Shown here piece after piece: positions 7,915 through 14,896 of a DNA stretch of 17,889 bases. The stretch is taken from positions 1 to 17,889 of the forward strand of contig NZ_UQGV01000045.1 of NCBI RefSeq assembly GCF_900540665.1, in the 5' to 3' direction. The stretch comes from an uncultured Catenibacterium sp. GTDB taxonomy: Bacteria > Bacillota_I > Bacilli_A > Erysipelotrichales > Coprobacillaceae. Each line of letters starts with the position of its first letter. Positions within the stretch are counted from its first letter, which is position 1. The notes beneath the pieces were generated by a model. It did no database searches, was not told the DNA's origin, and saw only the letters and a list, made by a program, of their open reading frames with translations. Both the position numbers and the translations under genes were made by a program.

Positions 7915-7938
7915 AAGAGGCAGGCAAAACTGCCTCTT
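7915..7938 (-). other. Intercistronic hairpin between the two GH20 genes
   Basis: CTGCCTCTT (7930-7938) and AAGAGGCAG (7915-7923) form a perfect nine-base stem with a six-base loop. On the minus strand no T-run follows (ACTTGATAGGG), so it is more likely an mRNA stability or partial-attenuation element than a full terminator. Confidence 0.6.
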
Positions 7939-7948
7939 GATTAATTAA

Positions 7949-10900
7949 TTAAGCTTTTTTTCTTTTTAAAGAGATATAAACGATAGCTGAAGCAGTCATA
8001 AGAGCGAACATTCCAGCAATCATAGTAGAATCACCTGTCTTAACAGTGTCATCCTTCTTATCAGCTGGTTTAGTTGTTGGCTTTTCAGTAGGTTTTTCAG
8101 TAGGTTTTTCAGATGGTTTTTCTGGAACAGTTGGTTTTTCTGGTTCAATAACAACCTTTTCTTCTAATGCATCTACTGCTTCATTTAACTTAGCAACAGC
8201 TTCACCAATTTCTTTCTGAGTTGCGTTTTCTAAGTCAATAGCCTTTACTTCTTCTACTACAGCCATTAATGATGCCCAAGATTCAGCAGTATACTTGCTT
8301 TCATCTTTCTTAGCAACATTTTCAAGAGCTGCATTTAATGCTTCTGGATTACCTCTAAGAACCTTTAATCCTTCGATAGCATCATTTAATGCCCTAGTAG
8401 CTTCGTTTACTTCTTCCTGAGAAGCATCCTTAGCAAGAACAGCCTTAGCATCAGCTAATGCTTTGTTGAATACTTCAACGTTCTTCTTAATTGCTTTATT
8501 TACTTCTTCTTCAGTTAAACGTTCAGCCTTAGCAACTGCTTCAACAAGAGCATCTGTATTCACTACAGGTGCATCAACTAAGCCTTCAATAGCCTTATTT
8601 AAACGATTGATAACTTCTTCATTCTTGATATCTTCAGCAACTAATGCTTTCTGAGCTTCAATAAGTGCTTCTAAGAATTCATCTCTAGATGCAACTGTCT
8701 TGCCCTCTAAATCTTCTTCCTTAGCTTTTTCAATTAAATCTTTTAATGTAGTATCTTCACCAATTGCTTCTAATACGAACTCAACTTCAGAAATCTGATA
8801 CCAAGCTCCATATCCTGAATTGATGTAGATTCTTACATACTTAACTTCCTGAGCATCAAAGTCAAATCTCTTTTCTAATGGATCTGTTTCCTTTAATGTT
8901 CCAACCTTAGTCCAGTTCACTTTATCAGCAGAAATCTGAACTTCAGCATCACGTAAGATATCACCCTGGGCTGCCTGTACAACATTCACACCTGATAATT
9001 TTACTTTAGTTGGGAATGTGAATAATACTTCATCACCAGCTGTCTGGTTATCACCAAACCAACACTTAGAATTACGGTTACCGTCAATCATGTTGTTATA
9101 TGAGTACCAGCTATAATATCCCTTAGTTGCAGAAATAGTAGGCTTATCTGCAGCTTTCTTAATTAATGCTTTCTTTGCATTCATGATGTTATTATAAGCA
9201 GCTTCAGCTGTTTCAACATCTAAGTTTTCATCTTTAAGAGTGTTCTTCCCGTTATTAACGGCATTCATATAAGCCTGATATCCAGATGCATAAGCAGCAT
9301 CACTCACTGGATAATAAGCTTCTACATATAACTTGTAGAATTTAGCCTTTACAGCTTTTTCTTTTGCAGTACGAAGTGTAGCTAATGTGTCATCAACTTT
9401 CTTCTGTCCTGCTGTAGGATCTTCTTTAACGTCTTTCGCAACGTCTAGAGCTTCTTTATATTCCTTAACAGTTTCAGGAATATAATCCTTAATCACTAAT
9501 GCATTATCAACTTCGTTAATTAATGCTTCCTTATCAGTAAATGTCTTATAAGTTAAAGTGATTGTTTTATTTTCCTTATATACGCCTGTTAATGATTCAC
9601 TTGCCTTTTCAAACTTATAACCATAAAGTTCTTTAGGTTCGATAGTGTATTCATTATCTTTTAAGCCATATAAAGTTTCTGTTGGTTCAATTGTCTGTCC
9701 AAATTCATTCTTATATTCAATTGTAAGTGCAACAGACTGTCCTTCATAAAGAACCTGACCTGGTTCTGGTAAAACGCTCTTATAACCAGGAACGCGTCCA
9801 ATCTTATCAAATGCCTTCTTAACATCTGCATATTCAGGCATTGAATCTGATGTATTCCACATCTTGTATGCAGTTGCACGTGTTCTATAGAAGATGTTAT
9901 TTGCAACTGAATCCTGTGTCATATAACCAGGAACGTCACACCAAATTGCATAAGAACCACCTTTAATAAAGTTTGCATAAGGTTTGTTATAAGTCTGTGG
10001 AATGCCACCCTGTAATGTAGAGAACTTACCAGGATTCCATTCTCTATAAATTCTATCCCCTTCAGGACATGCATTCTGTAACCACCAAGAAGATAATACA
10101 TAATACATGTAAATATCAGAGTAGTTGATAACTTTGTTACCATTTGCTACAAACTTTTCGATGCTTGCACAGTTCTGTGGAGCTGCCCAGTAACAGATTT
10201 CGATATCTGGATCTAACTTATATCCAGTATAGTTTCCATACATCACACCATCGTTCCAAGTTCTAGGAGTCATACCCTTTGACTTAGCGATTGCAGATAC
10301 TTCATTGAAGTATTCCATGATCTGTACATACTGTTCATTAGAGAAGTTAGAGAATTTTTCTAAGAATTCATCTCCACCAATGTTAAATCTCTTACATCCA
10401 GCTTCTGAGAAGAAGTCGATAAATTCAGTCATTAAATCGATTAAGAAGCCGCGTGCTTCATCATTTGTAAAGATATTGAAGCACTGTGCTCTTCTACCAT
10501 CATATGGGAATAAGCTTGCACAGCTATAATCAGATGGTAAATATCTTAGAACTGCACCAAGATGACCTGGAGAGTCTAAAGATGGGATCACTTCGATATG
10601 ATATTCATTTGCAACTTGAATAATTTCTAACATATCCTGTTTAGTTAGATACTGGTTGTTTACATACTGGAAGCCATCAATTGCTTCAAGAGTATCACTT
10701 TGTAGTCTGAAACCTTCGTTTTCAGAAAAATGAAGCTGAATTGAATTGTATTTCTGCCAAGATAAATCCTTGATTAATGAAATGATCCAATCCTTTGTGA
10801 AGAACTTTCTTGCACAGTCCAAATGGAATGAACGATCTTCAACATCAGAATAGTCAACAATATTTCCCTTAGTTAAAACATTGTCACCTTCAATTAACAT

Positions 10901-11350
10901 CTGAACTACAGATGTTAAACCATAATAGATTCCTGTTTCATCTTCTGCAGAAATAGTAATATTATTCTTAATATCTACTGCATAAGCATCATTTTTACCA
11001 GTTAAATCTGGATTAGTTCCCATTTTTACAATGATGTCATTGTCTGCAGCATTTTCTAATGTACCAAAAACAATCTGTGGTGCTTCTGATAAAACACCTC
11101 TGTCTGCTAACTGCGAACTTGCACGTTTCAAATCACGTAATAACACTTCATTATTAAGTGTCTTTTCATTTGAAACCACAAGTAAACGGCTTTTCTTTGG
11201 CAATGTAAATGTGTCTGAATCCTTTGTGTAGCTCTGTACATTTGGATAAATCACATTAGGTGCCGCGAAAGCTGGTGCAGCTGCAGAAGCAACTCCAGAT
11301 AGCGCAATAATTGCAGCTAAGCCTACTTCAACAATTTTTTTCCCTTTCAT
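7949..11350 (-). CDS. Secreted, wall-anchored GH20 glycosidase, first gene of the RAT-controlled operon
   Basis: The start is ATG 11350, because AGAGGTGA lies just upstream and a good signal peptide follows (MKGKKIVEVGLAAIIALSGV, cleavage near AFAA). A GTG-initiated extension to 11440 lies inside the leader terminator and is rejected. The 1133-residue product has GH20b (about 35-165), a GH20 barrel (about 170-505) with HFSEN, SLDSPGH and the catalytic pair D327-E328 in NIGGDE, a MucBP-like domain (about 538-602), helical repeats (about 603-735), CBM32/F5-8C (about 740-858), FIVAR-like repeats (about 866-1065), a PEKP/TEKP stalk and a VKTGD sorting tail. The residue before IGGDE is Asn where the paralogue and most GH20 enzymes have His, which may change the subsite. 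It probably acts on host or milk glycans at the cell surface; the exact linkage is unknown. Its leader carries promoter, RAT and terminator. Confidence 0.9.
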   Translation of the reverse strand: MKGKKIVEVGLAAIIALSGVASAAAPAFAAPNVIYPNVQSYTKDSDTFTLPKKSRLLVVSNEKTLNNEVLLRDLKRASSQLADRGVLSEAPQIVFGTLENAADNDIIVKMGTNPDLTGKNDAYAVDIKNNITISAEDETGIYYGLTSVVQMLIEGDNVLTKGNIVDYSDVEDRSFHLDCARKFFTKDWIISLIKDLSWQKYNSIQLHFSENEGFRLQSDTLEAIDGFQYVNNQYLTKQDMLEIIQVANEYHIEVIPSLDSPGHLGAVLRYLPSDYSCASLFPYDGRRAQCFNIFTNDEARGFLIDLMTEFIDFFSEAGCKRFNIGGDEFLEKFSNFSNEQYVQIMEYFNEVSAIAKSKGMTPRTWNDGVMYGNYTGYKLDPDIEICYWAAPQNCASIEKFVANGNKVINYSDIYMYYVLSSWWLQNACPEGDRIYREWNPGKFSTLQGGIPQTYNKPYANFIKGGSYAIWCDVPGYMTQDSVANNIFYRTRATAYKMWNTSDSMPEYADVKKAFDKIGRVPGYKSVLPEPGQVLYEGQSVALTIEYKNEFGQTIEPTETLYGLKDNEYTIEPKELYGYKFEKASESLTGVYKENKTITLTYKTFTDKEALINEVDNALVIKDYIPETVKEYKEALDVAKDVKEDPTAGQKKVDDTLATLRTAKEKAVKAKFYKLYVEAYYPVSDAAYASGYQAYMNAVNNGKNTLKDENLDVETAEAAYNNIMNAKKALIKKAADKPTISATKGYYSWYSYNNMIDGNRNSKCWFGDNQTAGDEVLFTFPTKVKLSGVNVVQAAQGDILRDAEVQISADKVNWTKVGTLKETDPLEKRFDFDAQEVKYVRIYINSGYGAWYQISEVEFVLEAIGEDTTLKDLIEKAKEEDLEGKTVASRDEFLEALIEAQKALVAEDIKNEEVINRLNKAIEGLVDAPVVNTDALVEAVAKAERLTEEEVNKAIKKNVEVFNKALADAKAVLAKDASQEEVNEATRALNDAIEGLKVLRGNPEALNAALENVAKKDESKYTAESWASLMAVVEEVKAIDLENATQKEIGEAVAKLNEAVDALEEKVVIEPEKPTVPEKPSEKPTEKPTEKPTTKPADKKDDTVKTGDSTMIAGMFALMTASAIVYISLKRKKA

Positions 11351-11394
11351 GATTTCACCTCTTTCTTTGTTGATAAGACTAAAGATTTCACCTC
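11351..11394 (-). promoter_or_regulatory. Ribosome binding site with an upstream duplicate
   Basis: The element GAGGTGAAATC occurs at 11351-11361, directly before the start codon, and again at 11384-11394, 33 bases further upstream. The upstream copy has no start codon behind it. The proximal copy decides the start at 11350. Confidence 0.7.
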
Positions 11395-11419
11395 CACTCT
11401 TAAATTTGATAGATTGAAA

Positions 11420-11473
11420 CAAAAAAAAGATCGCATTCACGATACCCTAAAAAGGGCGTGTGAATGACGGTCT
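11420..11473 (-). terminator. Leader terminator (attenuator) of the GH20 operon
   Basis: On the minus strand AGACCG plus CATTCAC pairs with GTGAATG plus CGATCT, with one bulged T and one mismatch, capped by CCC/GGG. It is followed by eight T residues at 11420-11427. It lies between the promoter and the coding region, and its first five bases (AGACC, 11469-11473) are also the 3' end of the RAT, so the two structures exclude each other. Confidence 0.88.
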
Positions 11474-11495
11474 TGCCTACTTAAAGTAACAATCC
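11469..11495 (-). promoter_or_regulatory. RAT (ribonucleic antiterminator) of BglG/LicT type
   Basis: The minus strand reads GGATTGTTACT, a short loop region, then GTAGGCAAGACC, 27 bases in all. This matches the conserved halves of RATs bound by BglG/LicT/SacY proteins (GGATTGTTACTG...AGGCAAAACC in E. coli bgl). Bound by the active antiterminator dimer, it would block the overlapping terminator and let the GH20 operon be transcribed. It begins about three bases after the predicted transcript start. These regulators carry PRD domains phosphorylated by the PTS; none is encoded in the window. Confidence 0.88.
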
Positions 11496-11504
11496 TTCGA
11501 CATC

Positions 11505-11534
11505 AGTATACATGACCTGATATAAACAAGTCAA
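11505..11534 (-). promoter_or_regulatory. Promoter of the GH20 operon
   Basis: Minus-strand -35 TTGACT (11529-11534) and -10 TATACT (11505-11510), spacer 18 bases. The predicted start is near 11498, just before the RAT. Confidence 0.8.
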
Positions 11535-11535
11535 C

Positions 11536-11549
11536 AGATATCGCTTACA
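11536..11549 (-). promoter_or_regulatory. cre-like CcpA site next to the -35 element
   Basis: Minus-strand TGTAAGCGATATCT fits the cre consensus TGWAANCGNTNWCA at all but the last base. It lies one base upstream of the -35 hexamer, where bound CcpA would block RNA polymerase or an activator. Confidence 0.65.
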
Positions 11550-11567
11550 AGTTGTAATAATATTACA
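11545..11567. promoter_or_regulatory. Two overlapping palindromes upstream of the GH20 promoter
   Basis: TTACAAGTTGTAA (11545-11557) and TGTAATAATATTACA (11553-11567) are perfect odd-length palindromes sharing TGTAA. They sit about 47-70 bases upstream of the predicted transcript start and overlap the cre-like site. They could bind another dimeric regulator; in AT-rich DNA chance is also possible. The rest of 11568-11637 is AT-rich with no gene. Confidence 0.4.
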
Positions 11568-11637
11568 TCCATTTCCGTTATATACTTTTTTTAATATGAA
11601 TTTATGTTGGTATATAGAAACTTTTTTATATCTATTT

Positions 11638-12399
11638 TTAAAACGTATCATCACCGTTCTTTTCTATTACCTTTCTAAATACCTCATTGAGTGGTTCCCA
11701 TGATGATTCTCCATCGATAAAAGAAGATACATCTCTTTCCCCTATTTTACTTAATATGAAACAATCTAAAGAAGGGATACAATCCACATATTGTTGTTCC
11801 TTGCTATGCTTCTTGATCATTAATAGTTTATTCATATCATCCCTTAATTCAGTAGGCAGCTCACATTCTATCAGCCTCTCTATTTCTATTGGAGGCTGTT
11901 TTTTGTAATCCACAATATACTGACTTGATAATATACATCGAAGAATATAGAGATACTTCTTCACAGGTACTTTTTCATTATTCATATATTTCAATGCTGT
12001 TTTGGCCATTCTTTGATAATGATGATATAACTTCTTCTGTGAAAAATAGAAAGGAATTACTTCTCTAATATAAGATGCTTCTTTAGTTTCTTTATACACA
12101 ATCGGTGATGCAAACCATTCAAGAAGTGATGGATTTGATTTATAGAGAAGTTTTAAAGCCTTTTTGATATCCCAACCACTTATATCAAACACTTCATCTA
12201 TTGGCAGTTCTATCACATCTGATTTTTCATCTAAACATAGATACTCTTTCTTATCTCTTACATAAATAAAACGCACATCATAATCACTATCAGTAGATTC
12301 AAAACCCCAGGCACGACTTCCCGACTCTACCGCATAAATAATCTTTACATGTTCCTTCTGCTCAATCTCATTAAGCTTATTAATAATTTCTTCTCTCAT
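11638..12399 (-). CDS. rlaP: RlaP-like nucleotidyltransferase (RNA repair, DNA polymerase beta fold)
   Basis: The start at ATG 12399 (253 residues) is preferred over ATG 12405, since AAGGAG is seven bases upstream of the former and only about one base from the latter. Near the N-terminus is the nucleotidyltransferase signature GSRAWGFESTDSDYD: GS at residues 27-28 and the metal-binding DxD at D39 and D41. The rest is helical. This matches the RlaP family (PF10127), predicted minimal nucleotidyltransferases commonly encoded next to RtcB and thought to prepare or modify RNA ends; no direct activity is shown by sequence. The start overlaps the end of rtcB by 20 bases, implying translational coupling. 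No GC-rich terminator follows. Confidence 0.82.
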   Translation of the reverse strand: MREEIINKLNEIEQKEHVKIIYAVESGSRAWGFESTDSDYDVRFIYVRDKKEYLCLDEKSDVIELPIDEVFDISGWDIKKALKLLYKSNPSLLEWFASPIVYKETKEASYIREVIPFYFSQKKLYHHYQRMAKTALKYMNNEKVPVKKYLYILRCILSSQYIVDYKKQPPIEIERLIECELPTELRDDMNKLLMIKKHSKEQQYVDCIPSLDCFILSKIGERDVSSFIDGESSWEPLNEVFRKVIEKNGDDTF

Positions 12400-13600
12400 T
12401 TCCATGCTCCTTATAGTTATACACAGGCTTTAACACCTCTATTACATCTACTGTTTCTTTGATGACATCTAGTATATCTTCTACTTTTTTATATGCCTGT
12501 GGTGCTTCATCCAATGTATCTAGAGAAATAGAAGTTGTATAGATTCCTTCCATAGACTTCTTATATTCCTTGATATCCAACATTTCTTTTGCTTGCTTAC
12601 GTGATAATATTCTTCCCGCACCATGAGGTGCTGAATAGTTCCACTCCCTATTTCCTTTACCTATACCTATAATAGACCCATCCTTCATATTCATAGGAAT
12701 AAGAACTTTCTCACCTTTTACTGCTCGTATAGCCCCTTTTCTTAATATCATCTCATTGATATCTATGTAGTTATGAATGGTATGAAAAGAGTCGATTTCT
12801 GTAAGAGATGCCTTTTCCATTATCATACTGGCTATTAGTTCTCTATTTCTCATCGCATACTTCTGACATATCTCTATATCATGAAGATAATCATTGAGTG
12901 CATCACCATACAACCAACATAAGTCTTCTGGAATATCTAACGTTCCATAACCTTCCTTAAGTTCCTCTAATGCGTGATTAATTTCTTTGTTTTTTCCAAG
13001 TTCTTTATATTCTTTAATGATTTCCTGGCGTCTTAATATATATTCATCCCATCCTCTATGTAGATTAATTGCACGTCTTTGATATATTTCTGCCACCTGT
13101 TTTCCTAAATTACGACTGCCTGAATGAATAACCAAATAATAATCACCTGATTTAGACTGTTCAATCTCTGCAAAATGATTTCCTCCACCTAGTGTTCCTA
13201 AAGACTTTTCTAGATGAGATAACTTCTTAAGAGATGAATAACACTTTAACTCTTTTAAATCAAATGATTCTATAGGAGAATCCCATACATTCATTCCCGA
13301 AGGAATCCATGAACATACTTCATCAACCTTCTTAAAATCAATTTCTTTATTTAATAATTTCACTGTATACATCCCACAGCCTATATCTACACCTACAATA
13401 TTAGGACATACCTTATCCTTAATAGTCATTGTCGTACCAATTGTACAACCTTTTCCCGCATGTACATCTGGCATGATACGAATCTGACTTCCTAATGTAA
13501 GATCATAATCACACATTCTTTTAATCTGTTCTAAAGCTTTTTCATCTATCTGTGATGCAAAACATATCGCATTATTTTTCTTTCCTCTTATTTCTAGCAT
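12380..13600 (-). CDS. rtcB: RtcB-type RNA-splicing ligase
   Basis: The 406-residue length is close to that of bacterial RtcB. The enzyme joins a 2',3'-cyclic phosphate or 3'-phosphate RNA end to a 5'-hydroxyl end using GTP and Mn2+. Visible motifs: PDVHAGKGCTIG (44-55), VGVDIGCGM with metal ligands D72 and C75, GGGNHF (138-143, H142), HSGSRNLG (H159), HTIHNYI (H276), SAPHGAGR (323-330, with H326 the likely guanylated histidine) and DEAPQAYK near the C-terminus. All the catalytic motifs are intact. GAGGTGAGA precedes the ATG. It is the first gene of a two-gene operon with the RlaP-like gene, a known RNA-repair pairing. It may mend tRNA or rRNA cut by stress nucleases; no archease or RtcR is in the window. 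Confidence 0.95.
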   Translation of the reverse strand: MLEIRGKKNNAICFASQIDEKALEQIKRMCDYDLTLGSQIRIMPDVHAGKGCTIGTTMTIKDKVCPNIVGVDIGCGMYTVKLLNKEIDFKKVDEVCSWIPSGMNVWDSPIESFDLKELKCYSSLKKLSHLEKSLGTLGGGNHFAEIEQSKSGDYYLVIHSGSRNLGKQVAEIYQRRAINLHRGWDEYILRRQEIIKEYKELGKNKEINHALEELKEGYGTLDIPEDLCWLYGDALNDYLHDIEICQKYAMRNRELIASMIMEKASLTEIDSFHTIHNYIDINEMILRKGAIRAVKGEKVLIPMNMKDGSIIGIGKGNREWNYSAPHGAGRILSRKQAKEMLDIKEYKKSMEGIYTTSISLDTLDEAPQAYKKVEDILDVIKETVDVIEVLKPVYNYKEHGNERRNY

Positions 13601-13647
13601 TGTTTCTCACCTCAACAACATCATAGAGAATAAGACGCTGATTATCA

Positions 13648-13677
13648 TGGACAAAAAGTTGCGAACTATAGTAAAAT
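13648..13677 (+). promoter_or_regulatory. Promoter of the DUF2500 gene
   Basis: TGGACA (13648-13653) and TAAAAT (13672-13677) with an 18-base spacer, ending 22 bases before the start codon. The 99-base gap also must hold the divergent rtcB promoter, which I could not place. Confidence 0.45.
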
Positions 13678-13699
13678 CATACATAAGGAGGAAAATTCC

Positions 13700-14038
13700 A
13701 TGTTTGATCTAATGTTTACAATAGTTCCTGTACTAGTAATAGGAATGTTCATCTATGTTATAGTCAGTGGTATTGGTTCCTGGCATAAAAATAATAATTC
13801 ACCACGTCTAAGTGTTCCAGTAAAGATAGTCACTAAACGTGCAGATACTATGTATACACACCACGAGGATATGATGTCATCATCACATACAACCTACTAC
13901 GTGACTTTTGAAGTAGAAAGTGGCGATAGAATAGAACTTGTAGTACCAAGTAGTGAATATGGATTCATGGTAGAAGGAGACCAAGGAAAACTTACTTTCC
14001 AGGGAACAAGATATATATCATTTGATAGAAATTACTAA
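13700..14038 (+). CDS. DUF2500 family membrane protein
   Basis: The 112-residue product has one N-terminal membrane segment (about residues 4-24), then a small beta-rich domain with the DUF2500 pattern: VPVKIVTKRADT, a His/Ser-rich stretch, TTYYVTFEVESGDRIEL and SEYGFMVEGDQGKLTFQGTR. Length and pattern fit the family well. Function is unknown; it is probably a membrane-tethered domain. AAGGAGG lies eight bases before the ATG. It is transcribed alone, divergent from rtcB and convergent with the WYL pair, sharing a bidirectional terminator with the latter. Confidence 0.85.
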   Translation: MFDLMFTIVPVLVIGMFIYVIVSGIGSWHKNNNSPRLSVPVKIVTKRADTMYTHHEDMMSSSHTTYYVTFEVESGDRIELVVPSSEYGFMVEGDQGKLTFQGTRYISFDRNY

Positions 14039-14061
14039 AAGGGCGAATTATCGCCCTTTTT
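14037..14061. terminator. Bidirectional terminator between DUF2500 and WYL genes
   Basis: GGGCGA (14041-14046) and TCGCCC (14051-14056) pair around ATTA, flanked by AAAA and TTTTT, so it works on both strands. It overlaps the stop codon of the minus-strand gene. Confidence 0.9.
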
Positions 14062-14896
14062 AAATGGAATATGCTTTTTGTTTCTTTAATCTTTGTCTTA
14101 TGAGTTGTTTGAATTCTAAAGGTTCTATTACTTTAATCATAGGACCAAATGACAACAATCGAATCACCATCTCTGTCTCATCTGATTCATCATAGAATAG
14201 TTTCACTAAATAAGTATTTTCTTTTTTCTCTGTCTCTTTTTTAAAATGTGCAAAGTGAAGAAGAACTCTATCCAGTGTATTTCTTTCATCCTTTACTTCT
14301 ATCAAGACATATTTTTCTACTCTTTGTTTATTTGTAGTAGAAACATTATTGTTAGTCAAATGACATTCTTCTATTCTTGAAACATTGATTACTGTTCCAT
14401 CATATGCAACTAAACGGAACTTATCATCCTTCTCTGAATATTCTAATAGCTGCGGTAAAACAAAACTTGTTTTCTGCTTCGTTTTCCATACAACAACTAG
14501 ACCAGACTTCTCTTTAATGGCCTGCATGATGATATGAAAATTCTTCTGATACTGTAAGTCTGTATAAGAATCACCATCACTATATTGATCGTAAATATAA
14601 ATATCATCAGGTGTAAAGAGTGGTTCTACATCATCTAGAAAAGACCAGGAATAAGAAAACAGCTGCATATGGGGATCTAACGAAATAGCCTTTAACCATC
14701 TCTTTTGAAGGAGTGTCAAAGGATAAGTAGACACATCTATATTCTTTATAGGCCATCTTTCTAACACTTCTTCTAACATCATAAAGCTTTCTTTAAACGC
14801 ATTCTCATTTATTATTTCATTTACATGGGTAAATGAAGACTGTATAAGATAAGTCACTGTCTTATAGTAAAGACTATATATTTCATGAAAAATCAT
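14060..14896 (-). CDS. WYL-domain protein, second of a pair
   Basis: The start is taken as ATG 14896 (278 residues), since AGGAGG lies six bases upstream of it; the earlier ATG 14911 would put that site inside the coding region. No winged helix is evident at the N-terminus. The middle (about residues 130-205) looks like the WYL beta-barrel, and the end, RLLSFGPMIKVIEPLEFKQL, is the typical WCX-type tail. WYL domains sense ligands, often nucleic acids or nucleotides, and control transcription. The gene overlaps its upstream partner by 14 bases, so the two proteins are probably made together and may form a heteromer. The regulated genes are not known. Confidence 0.8.
   Translation of the reverse strand: MIFHEIYSLYYKTVTYLIQSSFTHVNEIINENAFKESFMMLEEVLERWPIKNIDVSTYPLTLLQKRWLKAISLDPHMQLFSYSWSFLDDVEPLFTPDDIYIYDQYSDGDSYTDLQYQKNFHIIMQAIKEKSGLVVVWKTKQKTSFVLPQLLEYSEKDDKFRLVAYDGTVINVSRIEECHLTNNNVSTTNKQRVEKYVLIEVKDERNTLDRVLLHFAHFKKETEKKENTYLVKLFYDESDETEMVIRLLSFGPMIKVIEPLEFKQLIRQRLKKQKAYSI

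Noticed and set aside
7918..7930. GGCAGGCAAAAC on the plus strand, similar to the 3' half of a RAT
   Set aside because: The strand is wrong, no GGATTGTTACT half precedes it, and it is explained by the intercistronic hairpin.
11351..11440. 30-residue N-terminal extension of the first GH20 protein from GTG 11440
   Set aside because: The GTG lies inside the terminator hairpin, no ribosome site precedes it, and the extension would hide the signal peptide that begins at 11350.
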